20,617 bases of DNA from Larix sibirica (lineage: Eukaryota; Streptophyta; Pinopsida; Pinales; Pinaceae). Position 1 is the stretch's first letter. Each line of letters starts with the position of its first letter. The DNA lies in assembly GCA_004151065.3 (NCBI GenBank), contig NWUY0300107465.1, positions 1-20,617 on the forward strand, in the 5' to 3' direction. Shown piece after piece: positions 1 to 8,960 of this stretch. Under the pieces are notes generated by a model that was given only the letters and a program-made list of their open reading frames with translations, did not search any database and had not been told where the DNA came from. The translations under genes were made by a program, and so were the position numbers.

Positions 1-1
1 G

Positions 2-579
2 ACTTTGGTAGAAATGGCTCGATGCCTACTACAGGCCTCCGACTAAATTTTTTGGGAGAAGTTGTTTACTGCTCAAACTATCACCTGAACATTGTTCTGA
101 CTAGAGATGTCAGCAATATGACTCCAGTTGAGAAGTGGTAAGGTAGAAAACCTTCTGTCGGACACCTCAAAACCTTTGGATGTGTTGCTTGGGCACATAT
201 TAGTGGTAACTACAGGAAAAAATTGGATGCAGAGAGTCATGCTTGCATCATGATGCGATTTTTTGATGAGTCAAAATCCAATCAACTTTTTGACCCTATC
301 AATCAACAGATCATTTTGAGCATAAACGTGATCTTTGATGAGAAGATTCTAGCTACTAAGTTGTTGAACTCTTCCTCTACTCTATTGCATAGTGATCCTT
401 TTGATATTATTGAAGACTTTGGATCAACTATACCTTCTTTTGAAGTTTCAACCAAACAATCAACCTTTGCTCATGAGTCGATTGGTAGTTGCTCTACATC
501 AACTGAAAACATCAACACACTTGCTAGACCAACTAACAACAACCAACTTGATTCACCGTCGACTTGTCTACCTCGGTAG
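2..579 (+). pseudogene. Ty1/copia integrase C-terminal part plus downstream linker (broken)
   Basis: In an active element the integrase inserts the cDNA into the host genome. The reading starts in frame 2 (end of the catalytic core, with the words TLVEMARCLLQ and FWEKLF) and shifts to frame 1 near position 100. From there it reads TPVEKW, GRKPSVGHLKTFGCVAW and on to NVIFDEK, the conserved stretch after the core in plant copia elements. The stops seen are at about 44-46, 74-76 and 97-99, a TAA at 139-141 that replaces the residue after TPVEKW, and a TAG at 577-579. From about 370 the protein is a Ser/Thr-rich linker without motifs, as expected between integrase and RT. The ATG at 223 opens a 118-codon stretch but is not a real start. 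No function is possible. Confidence 0.85.
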
Positions 580-684
580 GCTTCTAATACTATTGAAGTT
601 GATGGACCTAATGCTAGTGATTCCAGTGTTGATTGACAAACCCGCAGTAAAAAAAAAAACATGGCAATGTTGCATTGATGGCAC

Positions 685-1578
685 GTGTTTTTGAAACATG
701 TGATCTTGACACTTACATCAATGCTCAGGGAGAGGGAGTTCCTGAATGGGAAAATGTTGTCTATAGAAATTGATTATTTGGTGAAGAACCACACTTAGGA
801 ATTGGTTCCTCAACTGCAAGGAAAGAAAGTTGTGAAGTGTCGTTGGGTCTACAAGACCAATTTTACCTTTAAAGGTGTTGTTGAATGCCACAAGGCTCAT
901 TTGGTAGCCAAGGGATTCTCTCAGCAAGAAGGTATCAAATACACTAAAACCTTTTCCCTTGTTGCAAATATGAGCTCAATTCAACTGATTATTTCCCTTG
1001 TTGCAAATATGAGCTCAATTCAACTGATTATTTCCCTTGTTGCTCGTTTTGGATGGGAACTTCATCAAATGGATGTTAAAAGTGCCTTTCTTCATGGAGA
1101 ATTTTCTGAAGAAATATACATGGAACAACCTCCTACTTTTGTGACAGATTCTAGTCTTGTTTGCTGACTGAAGAAGTATTTGTATGGTTTGAAACAAGCC
1201 CCACATGCTTGGCATGAGAAGATTGATCGTTTCTTTATCAATCTTGGCTTCAAACGTTGTGAATCTGATCACAATATTTATGTATTACATATTCATGGTG
1301 CTACCTTGATTGTGGCATTGTATGTTGATGATTTAGTCATAACTGGAAACAAACTCGACTTGATTTTGAGCTTGAAGAAACAACTTATGGATACCTTTGA
1401 AATGACCGACCTTGGTCTTTTGCATTTCTTTTTAGGCATTCAAACTTTGCAAATGAGTGATGGTATCTTCCTTTCTCAACCAAAATATGGTTTGGATATT
1501 CTGAAACGATTCAAAATGGATGACTATAAGTCTTGTGCTACACATTATCAGTCGAGCGTCAAATTGTCTAGACTGTGA
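685..1578 (+). pseudogene. Ty1/copia reverse transcriptase (broken)
   Basis: RNA-directed DNA polymerase domain of the copia polyprotein. After a frame-shifted stretch at about 660-800, frame 1 is readable from 802 with KCRWVYKT and HKAHLVAKGFSQ, the MDVKSAFLHG block (about 1069-1098, first catalytic Asp at 1072-1074), LYGLKQAP (about 1180-1203) and the YVDD box at 1321-1332 carrying the other two catalytic Asp codons. A TGA at 1165-1167 sits where the family has a basic residue, consistent with a methyl-CpG-type CGA to TGA change. The stretch ends in a TGA at 1576-1578. A 13-residue segment just before the first catalytic block is duplicated exactly (see the 39-bp repeat). Catalytic residues survive but the gene is dead. 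Confidence 0.92.
953..1043 (+). repeat. 39-bp in-frame tandem duplication inside the RT pseudogene
   Basis: Two perfect 39-bp copies (953-991 and 992-1030) are followed by the first 13 bases of a third (1031-1043). Because 39 is a multiple of 3, it adds 13 residues (SLVANMSSIQLII read twice) without shifting the frame. The short word tttcccttgttgc occurs at both ends of the unit, which suits slippage or unequal exchange. The two copies are identical although the surrounding gene has decayed, so the duplication is probably later than most of the mutations. Confidence 0.97.
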
Positions 1579-1605
1579 CTCCCCCCAGTCGATGCCACCC
1601 TTTAT

Positions 1606-2212
1606 TGATAGTTGGTCGGTAGCTTGATTTACTTAACTCACAATTGACTTGATCTCTCCTTTGATGTTAGTGTGGTTTCTCAGTTCATGCGGTATCCTAA
1701 AGAAAGCCACTGGAAAGCTATAAAGAGAATTGTTCAATATACTAAGGGAACTTATCAATATGGTATCAAATATTATCGAAGCTCAGAACCACTGGTCGAG
1801 TTTACTGATTTCAACTGGGCAGGTGACATTGGCAACCAAAAGTCCACTTATGGCTATGTGTTTCGACTTAGTTTTGAACCCTTGGTATGGTCATGTAAGA
1901 AACAAAATGTAGTCTCCCGTTCGACTACATAAGCAAAATATCATGGAGCTATCGATTCAGGTACAAAGGTAGTTTGGATCCATCAAATTTTAGAAGAGCT
2001 TGGTTTTCCTATCCAGGCCTCGACTATTATTGTATGTTGCACACAACAAAATTAAGCATGATGAACTTCATGTCCACTACTTGAGACACTTGATATAGGA
2101 CAATGTTGTAACTCTTGTTTATTGTAGGACAAATGATCATATTGTTGATATCTTTATGAAACCTATACTAGAAACTAAGTTTGTGAAACTTTGGGCTATG
2201 CTCGGGCTTTAG
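1606..2212 (+). pseudogene. Ty1/copia RNase H and C-terminus (broken)
   Basis: RNase H degrades the RNA strand of the RNA-DNA hybrid during reverse transcription. Frame 1 continues from the RT through stops near 1606 and 1648 and then reads VSQFMRYPKESHWKAIKRI and FTDFNWAGD (1801-1827, with the conserved Asp at 1807-1809), followed by KSTYGYVF and VWSCKKQNVVSRSTT. A TAA at 1930-1932 interrupts it exactly at the expected AEY motif, which now reads AKY. The frame changes near 2050, after which HDELHVHYLRH, NDHIVDIFMKP and KLWAMLGL lead to the natural-looking TAG at 2210-2212. The length and order match the usual copia C-terminus. Confidence 0.9.
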
Positions 2213-2225
2213 GTAGCTGTAATTA

Positions 2226-2290
2226 TGGGGGGGGTGTTTCGATAACATAATTATACCTCTTGAATCTCATAGTGTTTTGTTGATGGGGGG
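2226..2290 (+). promoter_or_regulatory. Two candidate polypurine tracts before the copia 3' LTR
   Basis: A run of eight G (2227-2234) and a run of six G (2285-2290) lie between the polyprotein stop and the LTR. A polypurine tract primes plus-strand cDNA synthesis and directly abuts the 3' LTR. Both runs are followed by TGTT. The second is preferred because the sequence after it, TGTTGGAACC, is a typical copia LTR start. Confidence 0.65.
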
Positions 2291-2780
2291 TGTTGGAACC
2301 AAAGGCTATGCATGTTCATCACACATATGGATCTTCTAGAGACAACCAGTAGAAAGACAATAATCGACTAGAAAAGTAGTTGACTAGAGGATCGACTGAG
2401 TGGTCAATTGATCGATCGACTGAATGGTTGATGAGGCAGTAGTCGTCTCGACTAAAGCATCTGATTTAATCAAAAGATGTTGTGGTTTTCCTTGAAACAG
2501 TTAGAACTGGTGACCCTTATTTGTGGACCAGATCCTCCTCACTTCAAGAAAGTTTGTTAGATCTAGAGACTATAAAAGAATGACCCTATGGGTTGTATTG
2601 ATATGATGAAAAGTTTTTTACTTATGATGATGCATTGTGATGTTCTAATCATAATGTGTTGTGCTTAACTGTTGTAAACGGTGTCTTTGGACACCACCCC
2701 TCTTCTTGGAATACTTATCCCTTGTGCTATTTTGTTTTTTGCCTAGTTGTAAAGGGGTTTTCCCAGCATACTTACGAAAT
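2291..2780 (+). mobile_element. Copia 3' LTR (right end approximate)
   Basis: It starts TGTTGGAACC directly after a G-run. At about 2357-2456 it is crowded with GACTAG and CGACT words on both strands. A TATA-like tataaaag lies at 2571-2578, and further on it has the T-rich ...gtaaaggggttttccca... text common near copia R/U5 boundaries (about 2750-2770). The 5' partner LTR is outside the window, so the right end cannot be fixed; I place it near 2770-2790. Confidence 0.6.
2571..2578 (+). promoter_or_regulatory. TATA-like box of the copia LTR
   Basis: The word tataaaag lies 280 bases into the LTR, a reasonable position for the U3/R promoter of a plant copia LTR. Position and match only; no transcript evidence. 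Confidence 0.4.
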
Positions 2781-2831
2781 AGAAAATCACATTTTTAGAT
2801 TCTTAAATTCATATTTTCAAAATTTAAATTT

Positions 2832-2945
2832 ACACTTTCATAACAAAAACCACACTTTGGAAACATTGATATTAACACTTTCAACATCCATTTTTTCACT
2901 TTGAAAACACCATTATTCACTTTCAAAAATGAAATTCACACTTTT
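2832..2945 (+). repeat. Six-copy tandem repeat, period about 21 bp
   Basis: The core word cacttt begins at 2833, 2853, 2876, 2897, 2918 and 2939, giving spacings of 20, 23, 21, 21 and 21. Unit bodies are A/T-rich and diverged (core plus about 15 bases of A/T/C). It follows the copia LTR directly and does not code. Confidence 0.7.
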
Positions 2946-3229
2946 GTATTCTAGATTCTATCTTATAAGACCAAATTTTGTCAAATTGGTGTTGATTCAT
3001 GGTGTTACATTGGATTTATTACTAAGTAGATAGGATTTCCAATAGCATATGGTTTGTAGGATCTTTCAAAGATAGATATGAACTACAATATATATGATAT
3101 AAAGTTCTATACCTAATTCAATCACAATTGCATTGTCTCTAGTAAGAAGGTAATTTACAACAATTATAAAAAACAGTTTCAAGTTCTTTGTTTCTAATCC
3201 AATTTATAAATGTAACATTCCCACAACTT
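2946..3229. other. AT-rich sequence without a gene
   Basis: I see no coding continuity, RNA gene or clear repeat here. Confidence 0.6.
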
Positions 3230-3850
3230 CACTTGGGGGGTTTTAAAATATTTAACCTATGTCCACATAACCCCTGTCACACTAACCAATACACCTCTAA
3301 CCCATTACTAACTCCTTAACCATTATACAATCACTGTATAACCATTGATACACTAAGAATAAAACCCATTATCCAATCACTTATCCTCTAACACACTAAA
3401 ACATTGCACTTGATTAAGAGTATAAACTTATAACCACTAACTAATAACTCAACATGCACCACTAACCCACAACCCATCATTATTAACCACCAACCCCTAA
3501 CCTCACCTAAACCTTTATAAATAATCAACTAATCTCCTTAACCACTATCCCATTTACCACTAACACCTAACACTTAAATAGTCATTGACCCATACAACCT
3601 AAATACCATAACCCCTAACCCCAATGGACGTCTAACCCCTAATTAGTCAAAAACGCCCTAGACCCTAACGTGCTAGTAATATTTGACACTATGCCCTTAT
3701 TGGTCAATAACATATGATCCATTAAATTGTACCCTCTAACCCTTAACTATTGACCCTTGGCCCAATGCGATCCTTATTAATTGAACTATTGACCTCTAAC
3801 CTCTATCCTACTAAGTCTTAACTATCCATTCATCCAAATAACGAGGAAGA
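3230..3850 (+). repeat. G-poor, C-rich degenerate tract with CTAACCC-like words
   Basis: The + strand is almost devoid of G: by hand count about 17 G in 3241-3660. It is full of taaccc, ctaacc, aacccct and similar words at irregular spacing. It resembles a worn-out low-complexity or satellite array and is distantly reminiscent of the plant telomere unit CCCTAAA, but no exact tandem run is present. No open frame of note. The skew fades after about 3850. Confidence 0.7.
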
Positions 3851-5196
3851 ACATACAACATATTAAAGGAAGAACATATTTTATAGAAAAGTTTCACCTA
3901 GGATATCACCTTTGGCAATTGCCTCTTTGTCATCTTAATATCAAGGCTTTCGATGTTAAGCATAAAATGCTTCTTGTGTCTACATTTTAATGGAAATTGT
4001 TGATACTAGACATGTTTATTGATAGTGTTGTTTTGGCAAAGACTTGCACCAATCAGACATTATTTCCTTCATCAAAATACGAAAACCATAATGTATTCTC
4101 ATGAATCATTATTGAATTAATTGACAATATTGGTCAACACTACTTATGTACATATCTCATGTGAGTCAGGTGTGTCACTTATGTGTGTAGGTTAGGTGCA
4201 TGGATTACGTGTGAGAGTTTATTGTGTGGTTCATGTCTCTATCATCCCTCAATTTCAACATTTTCATGATTACAGTGTGTAATTGATGAGGTTTGTGAGT
4301 TGGATATTAGGAATCTAGTGAGACATAGGGTGGGTCAACAAAATCCAAAATATGGCAAAATCATGAAATGTAGAGACAAAACAACTTATAATAATTTGAT
4401 AATCCATGGTATCAAAAAGTGTTCACACGACCCCAAGTTTCTCTAAGATTTAAACCATTAGAAATTAATTTGAAGCCCTTGTGACACAAGGACCTCTAAT
4501 CATCAAACTATGACTATGAGATGTCTCAATAAAGTGTCACAAAAATGTGACAATTGCCTCATTACAGCTAGAGTTATAAGCAAATAGGGATAATGTTGGA
4601 AATTGCAAAAGCGAGCTTTAATTCTAATGAAAACTAAGATGGCATGTCTCGATAGATTGCTCTTTGATATGGAGTGTGAAAACAATAAAGGAGAGAACAA
4701 AATAATATCACAATATCATTATAACGGAGACCGTGAAATTGAACCGTAAGAAGGCAAGAGTTGCCCAAAAAGTGGTATGGTCATAAATGAACCACATAGA
4801 TCACTATGAAAGAACTATGGAATAATAAGATTGATATGATGATACTAGACACATATCTACAATATGATACTCTCCAACAACTTTCACTAAATATTTGTAA
4901 ATAGGAAGTGCTCTCACGAGTAGCAATTTGATAATATAACATAGTTGAGTAGAGAGAATAAAAGATGAAAATCTACTTCTATAACTTATTAATAATTATT
5001 GTGACTATTTGGATTCAACATATCCATTGTACACAACTCAAGAAGATCATTCATTTAAATAACCAAAACAATGTTATGCGCCACACAATGCTAAATATGA
5101 AAAACACCTAATTTTCTACTTTCTTATTGTGAAGTCCTATGGGTTTGACTCCATTACCAAACATCTTGAAATGGGGGTCCACTATTAATTTTTAGT
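3851..5196. other. AT-rich intergenic sequence without a recognised gene
   Basis: I checked both strands for domain motifs, tRNA boxes and repeats and saw none. A 65-codon minus-strand frame at 4503-4700 has no recognisable features and is probably chance. Confidence 0.6.
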
Positions 5197-5210
5197 AAGT
5201 AAAACATAAG
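5197..5210 (+). repeat. Left target site duplication of the SINE (14 bp)
   Basis: The word aagtaaaacataag occurs here and, identically, at 5411-5424, immediately outside the SINE. Neither the left nor the right extension matches, so the duplication is exactly 14 bp. That is in the range produced by LINE-type target-primed reverse transcription. Confidence 0.93.
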
Positions 5211-5410
5211 GTTTTTTTCAGGGGAAACTTCGTGAGATCCCCACCTTCTTTCCTCAAATATCTAGATGGAGAGCAATTCAATCGACAACCACAACAACAG
5301 TTGGTAACCTTGATAAACTCAACCAAATTTGAACCTATGTCCTATGCCCTCCCCATCAACAACATCCCTTGCGCAAATGGTTTACCAACTTAGCTAACCC
5401 TTAGGGTTGA
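5211..5410 (-). mobile_element. tRNA-derived SINE, 200 bp, minus strand
   Basis: Read on the minus strand, it begins about 13 bases before a Pol III box A (TTAGCTAAGTTGG, plus coordinates 5385-5397) and has a box B (GGTTCAAATTTGG, 5323-5335) 49 bases further on. It ends in a short A-rich tail (GAAAAAAAC, about 5211-5219). Both ends abut a perfect 14-bp target site duplication. The head resembles the D-arm and T-arm of a tRNA, while the rest (about 5220-5320) is unrelated body sequence. SINEs are transcribed from the internal Pol III promoter and mobilised by LINE enzymes in trans. The perfect duplication suggests it is younger than the decayed LTR elements around it. The subfamily is not named because I cannot run a comparison. 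Confidence 0.9.
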
Positions 5411-5424
5411 AAGTAAAACATAAG
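5411..5424 (+). repeat. Right target site duplication of the SINE (14 bp)
   Basis: Identical to 5197-5210; see that entry. It flanks the box A (5') end of the minus-strand SINE. Confidence 0.93.
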
Positions 5425-5745
5425 TTATAAGTTAAATACCAACATTGACTTTAATAATCCAGTATTAAAACTTAAATATAAATAAAAAGGAAATGCATTA
5501 AGTGCATCAAAGCCTCGAAGATGACAGTCTATAACTATCACCATTAGATCAAGCTCTTCGGTGACAATTTAGAGTTGTTTCCATTATTTTAAGGGAGATT
5601 TTGGTGATAGCCTTTGGGGGACCATCACCATGTTTAATTACAAAAACAATCATTGGTAGTGAGCTTATAGAGACTATAGTGCATTTAGTTGCCAAAACAT
5701 GAATTTATGATGGTCATAAAATTATTATCATTGTTTTAGTCAATG

Positions 5746-5833
5746 AAGGCACTTATGAAAACAAGCCTTTAAGGGTTATTACTAAAGGCAGTTATGGCAA
5801 TGGTTTGATATATATTGTTTCCATAAGTGCCTT
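5746..5833. repeat. MITE-like hairpin (19-bp arms, 50-bp loop)
   Basis: The arm aaggcacttatgaaaacaa (5746-5764) pairs with 5815-5833 at 18 of 19 positions. A third, direct relative (aaggcagttatgg) sits in the loop near 5785-5797. Surrounding text from about 5560 to 5890 repeats words such as tttagcaatgg, ggtgat and atcacc on both strands. This resembles subterminal repeats of DNA transposon derivatives, but terminal inverted repeats and a target duplication were not found. Confidence 0.45.
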
Positions 5834-6089
5834 TAGCAATGGTTAATGAAACTTTGTTGTAGGCTTGCCCATCACCAATGTCATTTTTTGGTGTTGTGGC
5901 CCATTGTAAATACAAGTAAGTCATCAACTTGCAGAGCTCCTCACTAAAAGCCTAAAACCACTTATAGGTCATGCATATCATTTTCAATGTATAAGATTCA
6001 CAAGCGGGTACTCACATATGCTACCAATTAGGAGGTGGATTGTGTGGCATGATCCACTCATGTATCACATTCATATGTGACCTACCCAA

Positions 6090-6138
6090 TGATGATACGA
6101 TACCTTTGACATACCTATTGATGATACAATACCTCTGA
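6090..6138 (+). repeat. Two-copy 29-bp direct repeat
   Basis: A 20-base word beginning tgatgatac starts at 6090 and again at 6119, with two mismatches. It has no obvious role and is probably slippage. Confidence 0.75.
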
Positions 6139-7529
6139 ATAATTACTTTATTGTGATAGATCACCTTCCTAGAGTCCCCTCGCCTTAGACTAAACATGGG
6201 ACCTCTTTGGGACGTCTAGTGCTTAAGTGGGTTCCTTAGGTGCCTCTTCCCCTAATATTTAGCCTTTGTTCACTAGTTTGACTCACTTTGACCATGTGGG
6301 AACCCATTTGGGCCATTTTCTAACTTCATGGATCTAGTTGGGGGTACAAGACCCACGGTCGGGTCCACAATCATTATGAATACCTTAATTTGGGTCCATA
6401 ATAGCCCAAAACCATTTTTGAATTGAAGTCAATTTAAGTCAAACCTTACTTGATCTTTTGTTGAAAAGTGTACTATGGGTCTCCTTGGAGTACCATGACT
6501 GTCAACCCACAACCCACGAAACAAAGAACTTTTGGGCCTAAAATGATCCGTAGTGAGGGACTTATAGCACACTCACTTCACCAACACAAATACCTCTACA
6601 TAATTGACAATCACTCTCTTTTCCCAATATTCTATGGAGATATGTGTCTTTCTAATGTCTGCAAGGTTTGTTATAACACTATAATGTTGAGTACAAACTC
6701 TACTTGTTTATGTTCTCCAATAGAGATGTAAGGTTGCAATTCACCAATCCACTACCCACTATTGCTTAGTGTAATCTGCATGTGATACAACCAACTAACA
6801 AGCAATAATAACACCAATCATACCCAATACTCAATAACTACTCTATCAATGAACATCGTATTCTAGGTGCAATTCTAAGTACCACTATTTTGAAATGTTA
6901 TTCGGGATTAAAGATGTGGATCATAGCAAGTGCTTTGTTTCTATACCAATGCTACTACAAGGAGAAGCTATTGAAAATGCTTCTGGAACCCAATACCAAG
7001 CTTCTCATCAATCAACTAAAGAAGCAATTGTGTCAATTGTTCAATTAAGCGGCTAGATCGCAATGTGCACTCGCTTCCACAACAATGGCAATGTCCATGA
7101 TTTATTTAATCGAGTAACACAACAAAGTTTCTTGATTCCAAGGCTCTAATAACTAGCAGTGGATACAAGACTACTCACTCAGCCTGTATATGCCTCTTGA
7201 CACTCCCACACCACCCAACACTTCAACATCATTCAATAGACAATTATCTAATAAACATAAAAAATAAGATTATCATTATTCAAAACTAAGAGAATGAGTT
7301 GCATGGGTATGAAGCACTAAATTGATCCACCACATGCCATATAATGGAGAGACGTGACATTCAAATAATCCTAGCTCTCTTCAATTCCAATAAAATCACT
7401 TAGCATTCATGGTGGAAAACAACACTATTTAATGGTAGTGTTCTCCTCATCAACAATTAGAGATGTGTGTATCACTCTGCTATGCAATATGCTCAATCTA
7501 AGAGAAATTACACATGGAAAACAAGTAGA

Positions 7530-7800
7530 TTGGCCCAATAAGAGGAAAATACACCCATAAAGCAAGGAAAATCACCCAACATGATGAAAGGATGTGCCAA
7601 AGGGAGAAAACACCCAACAAGTAAAAAAATTCACCTAGCAAGAAAAGGAATTTTCCCACACATTAAGGAAAATCCCCAACAATAAGGGAAAACACCTCGG
7701 GCAGAACGAAAATCATGCAACATTAAGGAAAAATAAGTAGGCAGTGAGAAATTTGTTCGACAATGAGGAAAAAATCCCCATGCAGTAAGGAATTCATTGA
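7530..7800 (-). repeat. Degenerate short-period repeats inside the element C 3' LTR
   Basis: About ten diverged units of roughly 20-30 bp share a plus-strand core like caaNNaggaaaatNcccca (for example gcaaggaaaatcaccca, attaaggaaaatcccca, caatgaggaaaaaatcccca). The same kind of array occurs at 11310-11600 in the other LTR, so it is an inherited LTR feature and not a late expansion. Short tandem motifs in an LTR can be transcription control sites, but this is inference. Confidence 0.65.
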
Positions 7801-8040
7801 GCAAATGGTTAATCACTCAGTAATTTATCCAAAGCTCAACAAGAAGAGGTCGTATGACATAGAAAGAGGGAAAATGCCCAAGTAAGTATAGCATGTTCAA
7901 CAGTTTAAAATAATTATCCATAACCAATTTAATAACTACCATATTAATGCAATGACTCTGGAATGGAGGCCATTGATATTTGGGACTAGATAAACATTTG
8001 ATGGTAGGAAAAAAATAATTGTTGGAACCTCCATTGACCA

Positions 8041-8121
8041 ACAAATACCTAGGATTACAGTAAAGCTACAAATACCTAGGATTAGAGTAAAGCGACAAAT
8101 ACTTAGGATTATAGTAAAGAT
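8041..8121 (+). repeat. 27-bp unit repeated three times in one LTR copy
   Basis: Units 8041-8067, 8068-8094 and 8095-8121 all fit acaaatac(c/t)taggatta.agtaaag with few differences. The other LTR has only one corresponding unit (about 11830-11855), so the expansion happened after the two LTRs separated. Confidence 0.93.
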
Positions 8122-8487
8122 ACAACTCTAATTACAAATCCCACTCTATCACACTCTCGCTATTCATCAACGGCCATTACTATCACGGAAAATCTATGTT
8201 ATCAACACAAAAACAAGTTGACATAGCAAATAATATCACACATGAAAACGTTCCACAAGGAGACATTATTTACCCTGAAAACCCAAATGGGAAAACTAGC
8301 ATTTGAATGGTATATTAATCTATCTAGATAATATCTTATTACAATGTTGCTTATGGTTGTTTGGCATCTTCTATTTATCCTCCTCTCTGCGGCCAAAAAA
8401 AACTTTGAGAATAAAAAATACAATGAGATATAGGAGATTTGGGGGTTAATGGAAAGGCTAATGGAATGACCTTTCAGTTCTCATTCA

Positions 8488-8506
8488 TCCCTCTTTTTTC
8501 CTTTCC
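8488..8506 (-). promoter_or_regulatory. Candidate polypurine tract of element C
   Basis: Nineteen bases that are all pyrimidine on the plus strand (purine on the minus strand) lie directly before a TG that could be the LTR start. Chosen by composition and position only. Confidence 0.4.
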
Positions 8507-8618
8507 TATTCTATTTTTATATTTAGTTAATTCATTATTTTATTATCCTTTGTCTTATTCACTTTACATCACATTTCCTTTTATGTAATGTCTAGCCTCC
8601 ATACATTGTTGAATTACA

Positions 8619-8960
8619 TTACATGTATTGAGTCTTGTATCCATTCGTTGGTTCATATCCATTTCGTATCACACCTCCCAATTGAGAGGATTTTTTGTCT
8701 CTTCCTAGAGGACCAATTTGAATCAATGTGCCTTTTGTCTGCTTCTCTGGAACATGCTCTGGTTTTGGTTTGGTTGTTCTTGCAATGCAAAGGTCTCTTT
8801 GCGAACTCATCTTTGAGCAATCTCCAAAATTGAACTCTTCAATCAAAATTCACTCCCAGCTTCAATATCCAAGTCTCTTGCATTCTCTAGATTTGAATAC
8901 AATCCATCTTGGCAATCAATGAATCCAAGCTGAATTTTGATCATCTTGTTGTGTGATACC
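8619..8960 (-). pseudogene. Possible protease-RT linker remnant of element C
   Basis: Minus-strand reading, best frame 8846-8619 (75 codons), with the words EEFNFGDCSKMSSQRDL, KPKPEHVPEKQTKG and LIQIGPLG. Acidic, Pro/Lys-rich text with an EK-T-IQIG word resembles, as I recall it, the linker before the RT in Ty3-type polyproteins that also carry a G-patch. Upstream (8960-8847) another frame reads LENARDLDIEAGSEF and then a stop. It lies downstream of the G-patch on the same strand, in the right order. No catalytic motif is visible, so the call rests on style and position and could be wrong. Confidence 0.35.

Larger units (their letters stand above)
1..2780 (+). mobile_element. Ty1/copia LTR retrotransposon, 5'-truncated by the window edge
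   Basis: Integrase end, reverse transcriptase, RNase H, polypurine tracts and a 3' LTR follow one another on the + strand in the order fixed for Ty1/copia elements (integrase before RT). The gag, protease, 5' LTR and most of the integrase would lie to the left of the window. The body is a fossil: many in-frame stops, several frame changes and one 39-bp in-frame duplication. The LTR right end is not resolved; the coordinate given is approximate. Family assignment is firm from domain order and motifs; lineage within copia is not assigned. Confidence 0.9.
5425..6543. other. Non-coding stretch with small repeats
   Basis: It holds the hairpin at 5746-5833 and a two-copy 29-bp repeat at 6090-6138. 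The part from about 6180 to 6460 is richer in G and C than its surroundings (gggacctctttggg and similar) and could be old LTR sequence, but I could not find a partner or ends. An 87-codon plus-strand frame starting at 6468 runs into the LTR at 6544 and is not a credible gene. Confidence 0.5.
6544..8487 (-). mobile_element. 3' LTR of element C
   Basis: The left boundary TGATCC is shared with the 5' LTR and is well supported. Similarity to the other copy is continuous by eye to about 8230, where the partner is interrupted. The right end is inferred at 8487 because on the minus strand a purine run (plus 8488-8506, tccctcttttttcctttcc) is followed by TGAATGAGAAC, an acceptable polypurine tract / LTR start. 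It contains degenerate GGAAAA-CCCCA-type repeats (about 7530-7800) and a 27-bp triplication (8041-8121). It has no genes; short frames at 7631-7816 and 7817-8044 fall in repeats. Confidence 0.6.

Noticed and set aside
3230-3850. True interstitial telomere array
   Set aside because: No exact consecutive CCCTAAA units; only scattered, degenerate related words.
5323-5397. Functional tRNA gene
   Set aside because: Box A and box B are present, but there is no cloverleaf, the spacing between the boxes is longer than in a simple tRNA, and the unit continues into a SINE body with a tail and target duplications.
6468-6731. 87-codon plus-strand ORF
   Set aside because: It crosses the well-supported LTR edge at 6544 and has no motif.
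7530-8121. CRISPR-like array
   Set aside because: The repeats are degenerate and irregularly spaced without unique spacers, lie in LTRs of a plant retrotransposon, and have no cas genes nearby.
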